Origin: Syntrophomonas_B sp035447945
GTDB lineage: Bacteria; Bacillota; Syntrophomonadia; Syntrophomonadales; Syntrophomonadaceae
NCBI GenBank assembly: GCA_035447945.1
Contig: DAOTHZ010000002.1
Coordinates: 1 to 64,000 of the forward strand
Reading direction: 5' to 3'
DNA: 64,000 nt
This document shows positions 52,640-61,726 of this stretch, in pieces. Position 1 is the first letter of the stretch. Each line of letters starts with the position of its first letter. Position numbers and translations under genes: made by a program. The notes below the pieces were generated by a model. The model was not told the origin of the DNA. It did no database searches and was given only the letters and a program-made list of their open reading frames with translations.

Positions 52640-52665
52640 ACAATCAGGACAAACGCTCGGATTGT

Positions 52666-53424
52666 CTACAGCCTGACGATTTCGAGTTCGCCCCAGGCTG
52701 CCATTTTCTCCCCCTTGATGGCCAGAATGCCTTGCACCCCTTTTATATTTTGCGCATATTTAATCGCTTTCAGCAAATCCTCTTCATCCTGCACCAGATT
52801 GGCGGCTCCCGTGGCAACTGCATCAGCCAGCGCGGTATCAGGCGCCAGAATCACTACCGCATCGGCTTTTCCCAGACTGACACTGGGGCCGACCGTCCCG
52901 GAAGAGGTACAGATCCCCAGCGGCGTGCTGTCCGCCTTGATTTTCAGTCCGATCCGCTGGCTGAAGCGGGATGGTCCGGCGAACACCGCTACGATACGAT
53001 CCCTTTGACTGTTGAGGTAGATGTCTCCGCCGTTTTCCACGATGGTTTCTTTGACTTCGCGCATCAGCCGTTCCCCCACCGCCTGGGCAAAAGCACCCGC
53101 CACCGCTGCCATCGGCCCTACGCCGGCCTGCACGGCCGCTTCTGCCATTCGTCTGGCGATCTCAGGTGCGTCCGGCAACAGCGCCAGTGGGACAAAGGAA
53201 GTGCGGAAAGCCGGCTGTCGGCTGAGATATCCTTCCAGCTCGGCGCGCAGTCGTTTTACTTCCTTTACACACAAAGCGATCAGGTGCTCTGTATCGTGCA
53301 CCTGATCTATGGCAACGGCCAAATCGGTTTCTTTGACCTGAATATGAAAATAACGGAGGTCACGGGCTTCATGCAGGGCACGGTAGTACCTTTGCACATA
53401 TTGTTCTCCCGTTTTTCTGTCCAT
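52666..53424 (-). CDS. UPF0280 family protein
   Basis: 252 residues. RTSFVPLALLPDAPEIARRMAEAA, GVGPMAAVAGAFAQAVGE and ENGGDIYLN are the signature of UPF0280, a family with an ApbE-like fold. The gene neighbours hcyAB in methanogens as well as here, so a role in sulfur or homocysteine metabolism is plausible but unproven. Its start follows AGGAGG, 8 bases from the hcyB stop. Confidence 0.88.
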   Translation of the reverse strand: MDRKTGEQYVQRYYRALHEARDLRYFHIQVKETDLAVAIDQVHDTEHLIALCVKEVKRLRAELEGYLSRQPAFRTSFVPLALLPDAPEIARRMAEAAVQAGVGPMAAVAGAFAQAVGERLMREVKETIVENGGDIYLNSQRDRIVAVFAGPSRFSQRIGLKIKADSTPLGICTSSGTVGPSVSLGKADAVVILAPDTALADAVATGAANLVQDEEDLLKAIKYAQNIKGVQGILAIKGEKMAAWGELEIVRL

Positions 53425-53432
53425 GACTCCTC

Positions 53433-53855
53433 CTATACGGCCTCTTTGATTTCAAAATGCAAAATGATGGCTCGCGTCGGGCAGCATTCCAGACACATTC
53501 CGCAAACGACACACCGTTCATTATGGAAGGATACTTCCATGGTATCCCGGTCGATCGCCAGCGCCTCGGTTGGGCAAAAAGAAGCACAGGCTCCGCACTG
53601 GATACAGATTTGTTCGTTCCAGATGATGCTTTCGCTCAGCGGTTCCAGGACAACGCCCAGACTTTCCAGAAAACGTGTACCCGCTTCGTAGTTTTCCTTG
53701 CTGCCTTCCAGTTCCACCACCAGGTATCCTTCTTTTTGCGGATTGATATCAGCTTTGAGGATATTGATAATCAAATCATAATTCTTTACCAAACGATAGA
53801 TAATCGGCTGCTCGGTTTGAGCGGTGGAAAAATAGCAAACCAGTTTGTTTTTCAT
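53433..53855 (-). CDS. NIL-domain ferredoxin, homocysteine synthesis partner (HcyB-like)
   Basis: 140 residues: an N-terminal NIL (ACT-like) domain (about 1-75) then two 4Fe-4S motifs, CIQCGACASFCP and CVVCGMCLECCP. The pairing with the DUF39 gene directly upstream is that of MA1822-MA1821 of Methanosarcina acetivorans, required for assimilation of sulfide into homocysteine. It probably supplies electrons to the DUF39 protein. Start overlaps the upstream stop by 1 base. Confidence 0.88.
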   Translation of the reverse strand: MKNKLVCYFSTAQTEQPIIYRLVKNYDLIINILKADINPQKEGYLVVELEGSKENYEAGTRFLESLGVVLEPLSESIIWNEQICIQCGACASFCPTEALAIDRDTMEVSFHNERCVVCGMCLECCPTRAIILHFEIKEAV

Positions 53856-55084
53856 TATTTATTCCTCCCATTCGCCAGCCCGTTGGGGGTTCTCTCCGGT
53901 ATGGATTTAAATACAATATCTGCCTCGGCAGAAGGAATTGGAGCCACCGGCCGGGTGATTTCAAACTTGCCTTGCAGGATCCACTGTTTGAGTATTTCTG
54001 CGATCTTCCTGGCCCGGGGATAACTGGATTGCGGAGTGGTGACCACCGACTTGCCGTTGATGGTAATTCGTCCGCTCTTCAGCTCTTTAAAATTGGCAAA
54101 CCCCAGATCCATCGGTTTGGAATAGGGATACCCTTCATTATAGTCCACGATTGGACAGTATATGTCTTCATCTTTTACGGCGGTATAATGCAGCATCTCT
54201 TCATTCAAAATGGGAATAGGGATGCCGATACCCACCGCCATGGTCGCTCCGTAGCCAATGTAGCTCAGACCCACCAGCCAGTCGGGGTCCATGCCCTTTA
54301 AATCGCCGATTACGGAAAGGGTTCCGGCGGTCACCTTGGGCACACCATTGTCACCGCGCAGCACATTGGGATGATGCTGGGTTCCGTTCCAGGCGACATA
54401 GCCGACGCCGCCGCCCAGGAAAATGCGCGTCCCGATGCCGATGGTGCGGTAATGCGGGTCGTTGAGCAGCGGACTCAGTTGCCCGGCAGTGGAATAACTG
54501 GCATTGCCGACCCGGGGTTTTAAGATGCCCATATACGTATACAGTGTGCGGTCGCCGAGATTGACAGCACAATTGTAATTCTGGTAAGCATTGCGGGGAT
54601 TGAATAAAAAGGCGTCATTTACATCATCCAGAGTTATAACGGTATCCACCTTGCGGTTGGGATAGCAATCCGTACCGTAGGCGGTGGCTTCCAGACGAAT
54701 CTCCTTGCCGGCCACCAGATCATGGATGACATGCCCGCCGCCGTAGACGAAACGCCCCGGAAACACCTTGTTTTCCGGATCGTTTTCTGCTACCTGGGCA
54801 GCGCCGATATACGCATCGACAGCCGCAATCCCTGAATAGGCCTCGACTCCGTTCAGCCAGACTTTCTTCATTTTGATGCGCGGATTGCTATGGCCAAAGT
54901 TGATAAAGGCACCGGAGGAACACATCGGACCAAACGTACCGGTGGTCACTACGTCGATTTCCCGGGCAGCTTGCTCATAGCCTTTTTCTTCGACGATACC
55001 GATGACCTCTTCCGCGGTGACAACAACCGCTTCGCCCTTTTTGATTTTTTCATTAATTTCTTCGTAACTCTTTTGCACTGCCAT
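53855..55084 (-). CDS. Homocysteine biosynthesis protein (DUF39, HcyA-like)
   Basis: 409 residues. YEEINEKIKKGEAVVVTAEEV, VVTTGTFGPMCSSGAFINFGHSNPRI and NCAVNLGDRTLYTYMG are DUF39 features, with the conserved cysteine in PMCSSG. Related methanogen proteins convert aspartate semialdehyde and sulfide to homocysteine without activated homoserine. It is placed between metH and the NIL-ferredoxin, which fits: homocysteine made here is methylated by MetH. Confidence 0.9.
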   Translation of the reverse strand: MAVQKSYEEINEKIKKGEAVVVTAEEVIGIVEEKGYEQAAREIDVVTTGTFGPMCSSGAFINFGHSNPRIKMKKVWLNGVEAYSGIAAVDAYIGAAQVAENDPENKVFPGRFVYGGGHVIHDLVAGKEIRLEATAYGTDCYPNRKVDTVITLDDVNDAFLFNPRNAYQNYNCAVNLGDRTLYTYMGILKPRVGNASYSTAGQLSPLLNDPHYRTIGIGTRIFLGGGVGYVAWNGTQHHPNVLRGDNGVPKVTAGTLSVIGDLKGMDPDWLVGLSYIGYGATMAVGIGIPIPILNEEMLHYTAVKDEDIYCPIVDYNEGYPYSKPMDLGFANFKELKSGRITINGKSVVTTPQSSYPRARKIAEILKQWILQGKFEITRPVAPIPSAEADIVFKSIPERTPNGLANGRNK

Positions 55085-55104
55085 TTTGTTTCTTCCTCCC
55101 GTGA

Positions 55105-57615
55105 TTATTTGGTCAACAAACCCATCAGCCGTTGGGCCGTCAGTACGGCGGCCCGGGCGTCTTCGGAATACGCGTCGGCGCCGATTTTATCAGCATATTC
55201 CTGGTTTAAAACGGCACCACCCACCATGACCCGGGACTTCAGGCCCCTGGCCTGGACCCCGGCGATCACCTCCTGCATGCGCGGCATGGTGGTCGTCATA
55301 AGCGCGCTTAACCCAATGATATCAGCATTTTCCAGAGCCGCTCGTTCCAGAATGACATCAGCTTTTACATCTTTACCCAGGTCAATGACTTTAAATCCGT
55401 AGTTCTCCAGCAAAACTGCCACAATATTTTTACCGATGTCATGAATATCGCCTTCTACCGTGGCCAGCACTACTACACCGGCATGCCCGCCGCCATCCCG
55501 GGACAGCAATGGCTGTAGAATAGCAAAGGCCCGTTTCATGGTTTCTGCAGCGGTCATCAATTGAGGTAAAAAGTAGCGTTTCTGATCGTACAGCTCACCG
55601 GCGGCTTCAATGCCGGGAATCATGGCCTGATTGACGATTTCCAGTGGCTCCAGCTTGCTCTGGAGCAGCGCCTCATCAATCAATGCCGTAATGTTTTCCT
55701 TGTCTCCCTGCAAAACCGCTTTGCGGATCCGACCCTGAATGGTATTGTCTTCACAGGCTGGCGCCGCTGGCAAAGTTGCTGTCGGAGATGCCTGGGCCGG
55801 TTCACTGCCGCTTTGCAGTAAAACCGGGATATTGCAGCTGCTGCAAACCGCGTGACGCAAGGTTGTTGCAGTCGCGGAAGCAGCTTTGTAATCCTTGTAT
55901 TTATTAATATACGCAGCGCTGTTTACATCCTTGCCCAGCAGCACCGCTGCTGCCCGGCAGGTATCCATCATACGCTCGTCAAAAGGATTCAGAATGGGCA
56001 GATCCAGCCCGGCACTCCAGGCCATGGCCAGATAAGCGGAATTTAAAATCTCCCGGGCCGGCAATCCGTGGGAAACATTGCTGACCCCCAGAACGGTGGC
56101 AAGTCCCAGTTGCTCCTTAATCATCTGCAGCGCCTTGATGGTTTCCATAACCTGATCCTGCTGGGCGCTGGCGGTTTTAACCAAGGTATCAATCAATACA
56201 TCCTGTGGGCGCAGCCCGTATTCCAGCGAACGCTGCAAAATTTTTCGGGCTACGGCCACTCGATCTTCAGCCCGGTCGGGAATGCCCTGTTCCCCAATGC
56301 ATAGTCCCAGTACCGCTGCGCCGTATTTCCTGGCCAGTGGCAGAATCTTTTCCAGGTTTTTATCTTCTCCAGTGGTGGAATTGATCAACGGCCTACCCAC
56401 AAACATCTTTAACCCGGCTTCCACGACCTCAGGATCGGTGGAATCAAGCGAAATGGGAATATCCAGCGCCGCCTGAATCAGACTCACTGCCTTTTGCATG
56501 GCTCCCACCTCATCAATGCCGGGTACACCCATGTTGACATCCAGTACTGGGGCACCGGCTTCCTGTTGCTGGCGGGCTTCCGCTACCACCACCTGCATCT
56601 GTCCATCTTTGATGTCCTGGGCCAGTTTTTTGCGGGCAGTAGGATTGATGCGTTCCCCAATGAAAGCCAGGGGGTGCTTGTCGCCCAGCAAAACGCACCG
56701 GCTGCGCGACGCCAAAGCAGTCGCGGCCGCCTGACTGCGCGCGGCAGGTTTCATCCCCCGCAACACTCTGGCCATTGACTGAATGTGGTTCGGGGTGGTA
56801 CCACAACAGCCTCCGATCAAATTGGCCCCGGCTTCCTTTAAACGCAATGCATATTCGGCCATCTCTTCCGGCGTATCCGGGAAAACCGTCCTTCCGTCCA
56901 CCAGTCGGGGAAGCCCGGCGTTTGGCTCCACGGAAAGCCAGGTAGAACCGTACCGCGCCAAGCGCTGGATGACCGGCAGCAGTTCCCGGGCTCCTCCCGA
57001 GCAGTTGGCGCCGATGGCCAAAGGCTGCAGGGCTTCCAGGATAACGACCGCGGTTAGCGGATCGGTTCCGGTCATGGTCCGTTCGTCCGCTTCAAAACTC
57101 ATATGGGCAATGACCGGCAGCCGGGTGTTCTCACGAGCGGCAATCAGAGCTGCCCGCATCTCACCAATGTCGGTCATGGTCTCAATCGATATTAGGTCCG
57201 CCCCGGCATGGGCACAGGCCAACACCTGTTCTTTAAAAACCGCATACAGGTCATCAAACTCCACCTCTCCCATGGGCCGCAGCAGTTTTCCGGTAGGGCC
57301 GATGGAAGCTGCAACCAAACCTCGTTGTCCAACGGCACGGCGGGCAATCGACACCAGCTCGGTGTTGATCTCTGCCACACGGTTTTCCAGCCCGTATTCC
57401 GCCAGCTTGTATCGACTGCCGCCGAAGGTATTGGTTTCAATGATGTCCGCGCCTGCTTCCAGGTATTGACGATGAATGTCCGCCAGAATCTCCGGGTGCT
57501 CCGCGCCGAACAGTTCCGGGCAATCTCCGGGCTGCATGCCGCGCGACTGCAAGAGTGTCCCCATGGCGCCATCCAGGATCACAACGCGTTCTATCAGCAA
57601 ACTCTGTAAATCCAC
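55105..57615 (-). CDS. metH: Cobalamin-dependent methionine synthase, without reactivation domain
   Basis: 836 residues against about 1,200 for the E. coli enzyme. Homocysteine domain (1-290) with zinc cysteines C205 (GANCSGG), C270 and C271 (GGCCGT); methyl-THF domain (about 315-570, FIGERINPT); cap and cobalamin domain with D723-I-H725-D-I-G and SALMTTT, GGA. The C-terminal SAM-binding reactivation domain is missing, as in many anaerobes that use a separate activase. Start is GTG after AAGGAGT, controlled by the SAM-I riboswitch upstream. Confidence 0.95.
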   Translation of the reverse strand: MDLQSLLIERVVILDGAMGTLLQSRGMQPGDCPELFGAEHPEILADIHRQYLEAGADIIETNTFGGSRYKLAEYGLENRVAEINTELVSIARRAVGQRGLVAASIGPTGKLLRPMGEVEFDDLYAVFKEQVLACAHAGADLISIETMTDIGEMRAALIAARENTRLPVIAHMSFEADERTMTGTDPLTAVVILEALQPLAIGANCSGGARELLPVIQRLARYGSTWLSVEPNAGLPRLVDGRTVFPDTPEEMAEYALRLKEAGANLIGGCCGTTPNHIQSMARVLRGMKPAARSQAAATALASRSRCVLLGDKHPLAFIGERINPTARKKLAQDIKDGQMQVVVAEARQQQEAGAPVLDVNMGVPGIDEVGAMQKAVSLIQAALDIPISLDSTDPEVVEAGLKMFVGRPLINSTTGEDKNLEKILPLARKYGAAVLGLCIGEQGIPDRAEDRVAVARKILQRSLEYGLRPQDVLIDTLVKTASAQQDQVMETIKALQMIKEQLGLATVLGVSNVSHGLPAREILNSAYLAMAWSAGLDLPILNPFDERMMDTCRAAAVLLGKDVNSAAYINKYKDYKAASATATTLRHAVCSSCNIPVLLQSGSEPAQASPTATLPAAPACEDNTIQGRIRKAVLQGDKENITALIDEALLQSKLEPLEIVNQAMIPGIEAAGELYDQKRYFLPQLMTAAETMKRAFAILQPLLSRDGGGHAGVVVLATVEGDIHDIGKNIVAVLLENYGFKVIDLGKDVKADVILERAALENADIIGLSALMTTTMPRMQEVIAGVQARGLKSRVMVGGAVLNQEYADKIGADAYSEDARAAVLTAQRLMGLLTK

Positions 57616-57635
57616 CTAAAATCACTCCTTCATAC

Positions 57636-57660
57636 AAAAAAGCCCTCTACAAGAGGGCTC
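57636..57660 (-). terminator. Terminator of the SAM-I riboswitch
   Basis: Minus strand GAGCCCTCT-TGT-AGAGGGCT followed by TTTTTTG, 21 bases before the metH start. Serves as the expression platform. Confidence 0.85.
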
Positions 57661-57673
57661 ATCATGCTGCTCC

Positions 57674-57773
57674 CTCTCATCTCCCAAGCATACGCCTGCA
57701 GGATTTGGCACCATTCCCTATGGGCGGTTGCCGGGTTTCATCGGGCCAGTCCCTCCACCACTCTGGATAAGAG
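57674..57773 (-). promoter_or_regulatory. SAM-I riboswitch (S-box) aptamer
   Basis: Minus strand begins CTCTTATCCAGAGTGGTGGAGGGA and continues CTGGCCCGATGAAACCCGGCAACC, then AATGGTGCCAAATCCTGCAG, and closes P1 with GATGAGAG. These are the conserved S-box segments. High SAM should favour the terminator and shut off the metH-hcyA-hcyB operon. Confidence 0.95.
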
Positions 57774-57802
57774 TATAAATATTTTCTGGATTTTGATGTG
57801 TT

Positions 57803-57831
57803 ATTTTAGCATTAATTTGCGGTCTTGTCAT
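57803..57831 (-). promoter_or_regulatory. Promoter of the SAM-I / metH operon
   Basis: Minus strand ATGACA (57831-57826), 17-base spacer, TAAAAT (57808-57803). It overlaps the 3' end of the upstream TatA-type gene; the start near 57796 is 23 bases before the aptamer. Confidence 0.6.
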
Positions 57832-58183
57832 CAGGAATTTTATCCTGTTCCGCTTCCGGTAGTACCGCCGACTTCTCTCCAACTTCAGTGGCATCTGGTT
57901 CATCGCTTTCATCAGCAATGACTTCCGATGCTACAATTATTTCTTCCTCAACCGGTTTGGCTTCCAAGGGATTGGGCGGGATGTCCTTGGGCGCAGGTTT
58001 GGTTAAATCATCCAAGTTGACCGCATCCTGAAACTCTTTGCGCACACCGGTCGTGACTTTGCGAAATTCATTCAAGCCTTTACCAATTGAGCGGGCAACA
58101 TCGGGCAGTTTGCCCGGGCCAACTACAATCAATGCAATCAACAGGATCAACACCAGTTCCCAAGGGCCAATGTTGCCAAGCAT
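57812..58183 (-). CDS. TatA/TatB-type protein with long acidic tail
   Basis: 123 residues. The N-terminus LGNIGPWELVLILLIALIVVGPGKLPDVARSIGKGLNEFRK is nearly the same as the window's other TatA, then about 80 residues rich in Glu, Asp and Pro (EVGEKSAVLPEAEQDKIPDD). It could be a second TatA or a TatB-like subunit. It is a single gene, divergent from comM. Confidence 0.85.
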   Translation of the reverse strand: MLGNIGPWELVLILLIALIVVGPGKLPDVARSIGKGLNEFRKVTTGVRKEFQDAVNLDDLTKPAPKDIPPNPLEAKPVEEEIIVASEVIADESDEPDATEVGEKSAVLPEAEQDKIPDDKTAN

Positions 58184-58370
58184 AACATCCTCCTGTATAT
58201 CTTTTCATGGTTTTTATAAATAGTTTTCATTTATTGTACTCTGATTAACCCTGTAATAGCAATTAATTTTGCACCCAACGCACTTTTTATGGCCACAGCT
58301 ATCTTTTATGGCAGGATTTTACATAATAACTGCGAATACTTATGGTAATAAGATTTTTCAGGAGATAACG

Positions 58371-59903
58371 ATGCTTGCTACCACCAACACTTTATTAATA
58401 AATGGTATCGAGGCGGTTCCGGTCAAGGTAGAGGTAGACATACAGAATGGATTGCCCAATTTTGAATTGATCGGGCTGGCCCAGGCAGCTCTGAAAGAAG
58501 CCCGGGAAAGGGTCAAAGCTGCCTTGAAAAACTCCGGCTATGAGTTTCCCAATCGCAAAATCATCGTCAACCTGGCCCCGGCCGATTTGAAAAAGGAAGG
58601 CAGCCATTTTGACCTGGCAATTGCCCTGGGCATCCTGCTGGCCTCCGGACAAATAGAGGCAACTTTTATTGAAAACCTGTTCTTCGCAGGGGAGCTCTCC
58701 CTGGACGGCAGTCTGCGCCAGGTACCGGGCATCCTGCCCATGAGTCTGGCGCTGATCGGAGCAACACCCGACACACGTTTCATCGTACCTGCTGCCAACT
58801 GCCGCGAGGCTGGTCTGGTGCATGAGACCCATACCCTGGCCGCAGCCAGTCTGCAGCAGGTGATTGACTGGCTGGAAGGCAACGATACGCTGGATCTGGC
58901 CACTGAAGAATATGGGAAAGAAAATCGAAGCGGCGAACCCCAGCCGGACTTTGCCGAAGTCAAAGGGCAGGAATCCGCCAAGCGAGCGTTGCAGGTCGCC
59001 GCAGCAGGGCTGCACAATGTCCTGCTGATCGGCCCCCCGGGGGGAGGCAAAACCATGCTGGCCCGTCGCATGCCCAGCATCATGCCGGATATGACCCGGG
59101 AGGAAATTTTGGAAACCACCAAAATTTATTCCGTCGCCGGTTTGTTGACTGCAGATCATCCTCTGATTGCGGTCCGTCCCTTCCGCGCACCCCACAAAAA
59201 CGCCTCTACCGCCAGTATTATCGGCGGCGGCAAAGTACCGCGCCCGGGCGAGATCAGTCTGGCCCAAAACGGTGTTCTTTTCCTCGACGAATTTACTGAA
59301 TTCCACCGGGATGTGCTGGAAGCCCTGCGCCAGCCGCTGGAAGACAAACTGGTTACCATCGCCCGGGCCCAGGCCACTTGTACATATCCGGCCAACTTCA
59401 GTCTGGTGGCCAGCTGCAATCCCTGCCCGTGCGGTTTTTATGGCTCTGATCTGGAGTGCACCTGTACCCCGCTGCAAATCCAAAAATATTTGGGTCGCAT
59501 TAGTGGGCCGTTGCTGGATCGCATGGATCTGCATGTGGAAGTGCCGCGCGTCATCTTTGAACAATTGCGTACCGACAGCAACAGCGAAAACTCTGCCTCC
59601 TTGCGGGAAAAGGTACTGCTCGCCCGGGAAATCCAGTTGCAGCGCTTTGCCCGGCACAAATTCAAACTCAATTCGCAAATGCGTCCCACTGACGTTAAAA
59701 AGTTTTGCCGTCTGGACGAAGCCTCAGAAGCTCTCTTAAAAAATGCCTTCGACCGGCTAAAAATGAGTGCCCGTGCCTATGACCGCATTCTCAAAGTGGC
59801 CCGTACCATTGCCGATTTGGATAACGTTGCGAATATAAGAATCCAGCATCTGGCCGAAGCCATGCAATACCGCAGTCTGGATCGCAAATACTGGCATAAT
59901 TAA
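58371..59903 (+). CDS. comM: ComM/YifB-family AAA ATPase (Mg-chelatase-like)
   Basis: 510 residues from the ATG after AGGAGA. N-terminal ChlI-like domain (NGLPNFELIGLAQAALKEAR, VNLAPADLKKEG), Walker A GPPGGGKT at 221-228, Walker B FLDEFTEF and the CNPCPCGFYG motif, with a C-terminal helical domain. In Gram-negatives ComM is a branch-migration helicase for natural transformation; the role in Firmicutes is not established. Confidence 0.94.
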   Translation: MLATTNTLLINGIEAVPVKVEVDIQNGLPNFELIGLAQAALKEARERVKAALKNSGYEFPNRKIIVNLAPADLKKEGSHFDLAIALGILLASGQIEATFIENLFFAGELSLDGSLRQVPGILPMSLALIGATPDTRFIVPAANCREAGLVHETHTLAAASLQQVIDWLEGNDTLDLATEEYGKENRSGEPQPDFAEVKGQESAKRALQVAAAGLHNVLLIGPPGGGKTMLARRMPSIMPDMTREEILETTKIYSVAGLLTADHPLIAVRPFRAPHKNASTASIIGGGKVPRPGEISLAQNGVLFLDEFTEFHRDVLEALRQPLEDKLVTIARAQATCTYPANFSLVASCNPCPCGFYGSDLECTCTPLQIQKYLGRISGPLLDRMDLHVEVPRVIFEQLRTDSNSENSASLREKVLLAREIQLQRFARHKFKLNSQMRPTDVKKFCRLDEASEALLKNAFDRLKMSARAYDRILKVARTIADLDNVANIRIQHLAEAMQYRSLDRKYWHN

Positions 59904-60127
59904 GACCAGCCGGGAGAAATATATTTAGTCATGTCAAGGGGCCGGCATTGTCTAAAATGGTGCCCGCCCATTCCTATGACAAAATTTCTGAATATCTTCC
60001 GTCGGTGACACTTCTTGAACACTTCTTTCATTTCATCAACAACAATTATATAATTTAAGGAACAGAATACGAAATGCAATACTGTACCCTTCGAAACGGT
60101 CGAGCATCTGCAGGAAAGGAGCAAGCA

Positions 60128-60535
60128 GTGAGTTACAAAAAACTCGGAAAGAGAATTCAGCATGCCAGGGAGGAGGCCGGTTTGAGTCAGGAACAGCTGG
60201 CAGCGATACTTGGTTGTTCCCAGCCAACCCTTTCCAATTATGAAAAAGGAAAAAGCAGGATTTATCTGACCCAATTGCAAAAAGTTTCAGAGATATTAAA
60301 CCGCCCGGTGCAATATTTTCTGGAAGCAATGGAACCTTCAGAAGAAGAGCGAGGCCAAGCGTATGCAGCGGAGATTAGCCGTTCTTATCTGGAAGAAGCT
60401 TCCTCACAAATGGACAAAGACATCTTATCCATTTTGAAAATATTGCAGGAGTTGTCCCCCGAAGCCCGCAGAACCGTCTATGAGTTTGCCCAATGGGAAT
60501 ATCATAAATCTCGGAGGTATGGTAACAATGGTTAA
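60128..60535 (+). CDS. XRE-family HTH regulator
   Basis: 135 residues from the GTG after AAAGGAG. Helix-turn-helix at about 7-60: LGKRIQHAREEAGLSQEQLAAILG, CSQPTLSNYEKGKSRIYL, then a C-terminal helical domain. It overlaps the acyl-CoA dehydrogenase start by 8 bases, so it is likely co-transcribed and could control that operon. Its ligand is unknown. The 224 bases before it hold no gene. Confidence 0.9.
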   Translation: MSYKKLGKRIQHAREEAGLSQEQLAAILGCSQPTLSNYEKGKSRIYLTQLQKVSEILNRPVQYFLEAMEPSEEERGQAYAAEISRSYLEEASSQMDKDILSILKILQELSPEARRTVYEFAQWEYHKSRRYGNNG

Positions 60536-61667
60536 TTTCGCACTCAACAACAATCAGCAAAGCCTTATCAAAAGCATTCGTCTGCTGGCCCCCCAGCTGG
60601 CGCAAAAAGAAATGGAAATTGATCAGCACCGCAGTGAGGCATTTGATTGCTCACTGGTGAATGAACTGGCCAAGCTAAATCTGCTGAACCCCATGGTTCC
60701 CCCTGAATTTGGCGGACGCGGCCTGAACTACTTCGATTACGCTCTGCTGATGGAAGAGATCGGTGCCGTCAGCCCCGGCCTGGCAGCGGTCATGATCTTT
60801 AACTGTCATTTTATCAGCATTCTGGATAGCATCGGCACCGAAGAACAAAAAGCTCAATACCTGCCGGTATTCACCCAGCAGCAACCCAAGCTGGCCGCCA
60901 TGGCACTCAGCGAGAAAAATGCCGGCTCCGATGCCGGCAACATGAGCACTCTGGCCGTGAAGAAAAACGATCACTATCTCATCAGCGGCATTAAAGAATA
61001 CGTAACCAACGGTACGAATGCAGATTACATCGTCTGTTTTGCCACGCTCGATCCCACCCGTGCCCGTTCGCAAATGCTGGCCTTGCTTGTCCCGGGCAAT
61101 GCACCGGGGATCCGCCAGGGGCAATTGCGTAAGACCATGGGCATCCGCTATGCCCACTGTACGGAACTGATTTTTGACAACGTTTCCGTTCCCGCAGCCA
61201 ATCTTCTGGGCGAGGAAGGCAACGGATACATGATCATCACCCAGGCGATCGATCGCGACAAGGTGCTGACTGGTGCCATTGGAGTCGGCATCGCCCGCGC
61301 AGCTTTTGACATGGCCCTGGCCTTTGCCAAGGATAGAAAACAATTCGGCCGCACGATTTACGAAAATCAAGCCATTGCCTTTGAACTGTCAAAGATGGCC
61401 GCCCAGATCGAAGCCGCCCGCATGGTCGTCTGGAAAGCCTCCTGGCTGCTCGATAACAATGAAGATTTTACCGTCGCCGCATCCATTGCCAAAATTACCG
61501 GCACTACTACCGCTGAAGAAGTAGTCAGCAAGGCCATGGATATTGTGGGCGGGCGGGCCTATCTGGAAGGACATCCACTGGAGAAGCTCTATCGGGATGT
61601 CAAGATTTTCAGCAACCTGGAAGGCACCAACCACATTCAAAACGCGATTATTACTTCGCTGTTGTAG
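60528..61667 (+). CDS. Acyl-CoA dehydrogenase
   Basis: 379 residues from the ATG after CGGAGG. MALSEKNAGSDAGN, KDRKQFGRTIYENQAIAFELS and FSNLEGTNHIQNAI near the C-terminus, with the catalytic base at E365, mark the FAD-dependent family; substrate chain cannot be told. In the 5' half PPEFGGRGLNYFD is typical. Electrons would go to an ETF, such as the one whose beta subunit starts at position 290. Confidence 0.93.
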   Translation: MVNFALNNNQQSLIKSIRLLAPQLAQKEMEIDQHRSEAFDCSLVNELAKLNLLNPMVPPEFGGRGLNYFDYALLMEEIGAVSPGLAAVMIFNCHFISILDSIGTEEQKAQYLPVFTQQQPKLAAMALSEKNAGSDAGNMSTLAVKKNDHYLISGIKEYVTNGTNADYIVCFATLDPTRARSQMLALLVPGNAPGIRQGQLRKTMGIRYAHCTELIFDNVSVPAANLLGEEGNGYMIITQAIDRDKVLTGAIGVGIARAAFDMALAFAKDRKQFGRTIYENQAIAFELSKMAAQIEAARMVVWKASWLLDNNEDFTVAASIAKITGTTTAEEVVSKAMDIVGGRAYLEGHPLEKLYRDVKIFSNLEGTNHIQNAIITSLL

Positions 61668-61726
61668 GCAGCGTGGGGATTTATCCCGCCGGCAACCAAC
61701 ACAATAATGAATTGGGGAGAGTTTTT

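Noticed and set aside
57674..57773. Cobalamin riboswitch before metH
   Set aside because: Considered because MetH needs B12, but the conserved segments are those of the SAM-I class and no B12-box was found.
58395..59678. 427-codon open frame on the minus strand opposite comM
   Set aside because: Antisense to AAA motifs of comM; no recognisable protein pattern or ribosome binding site.
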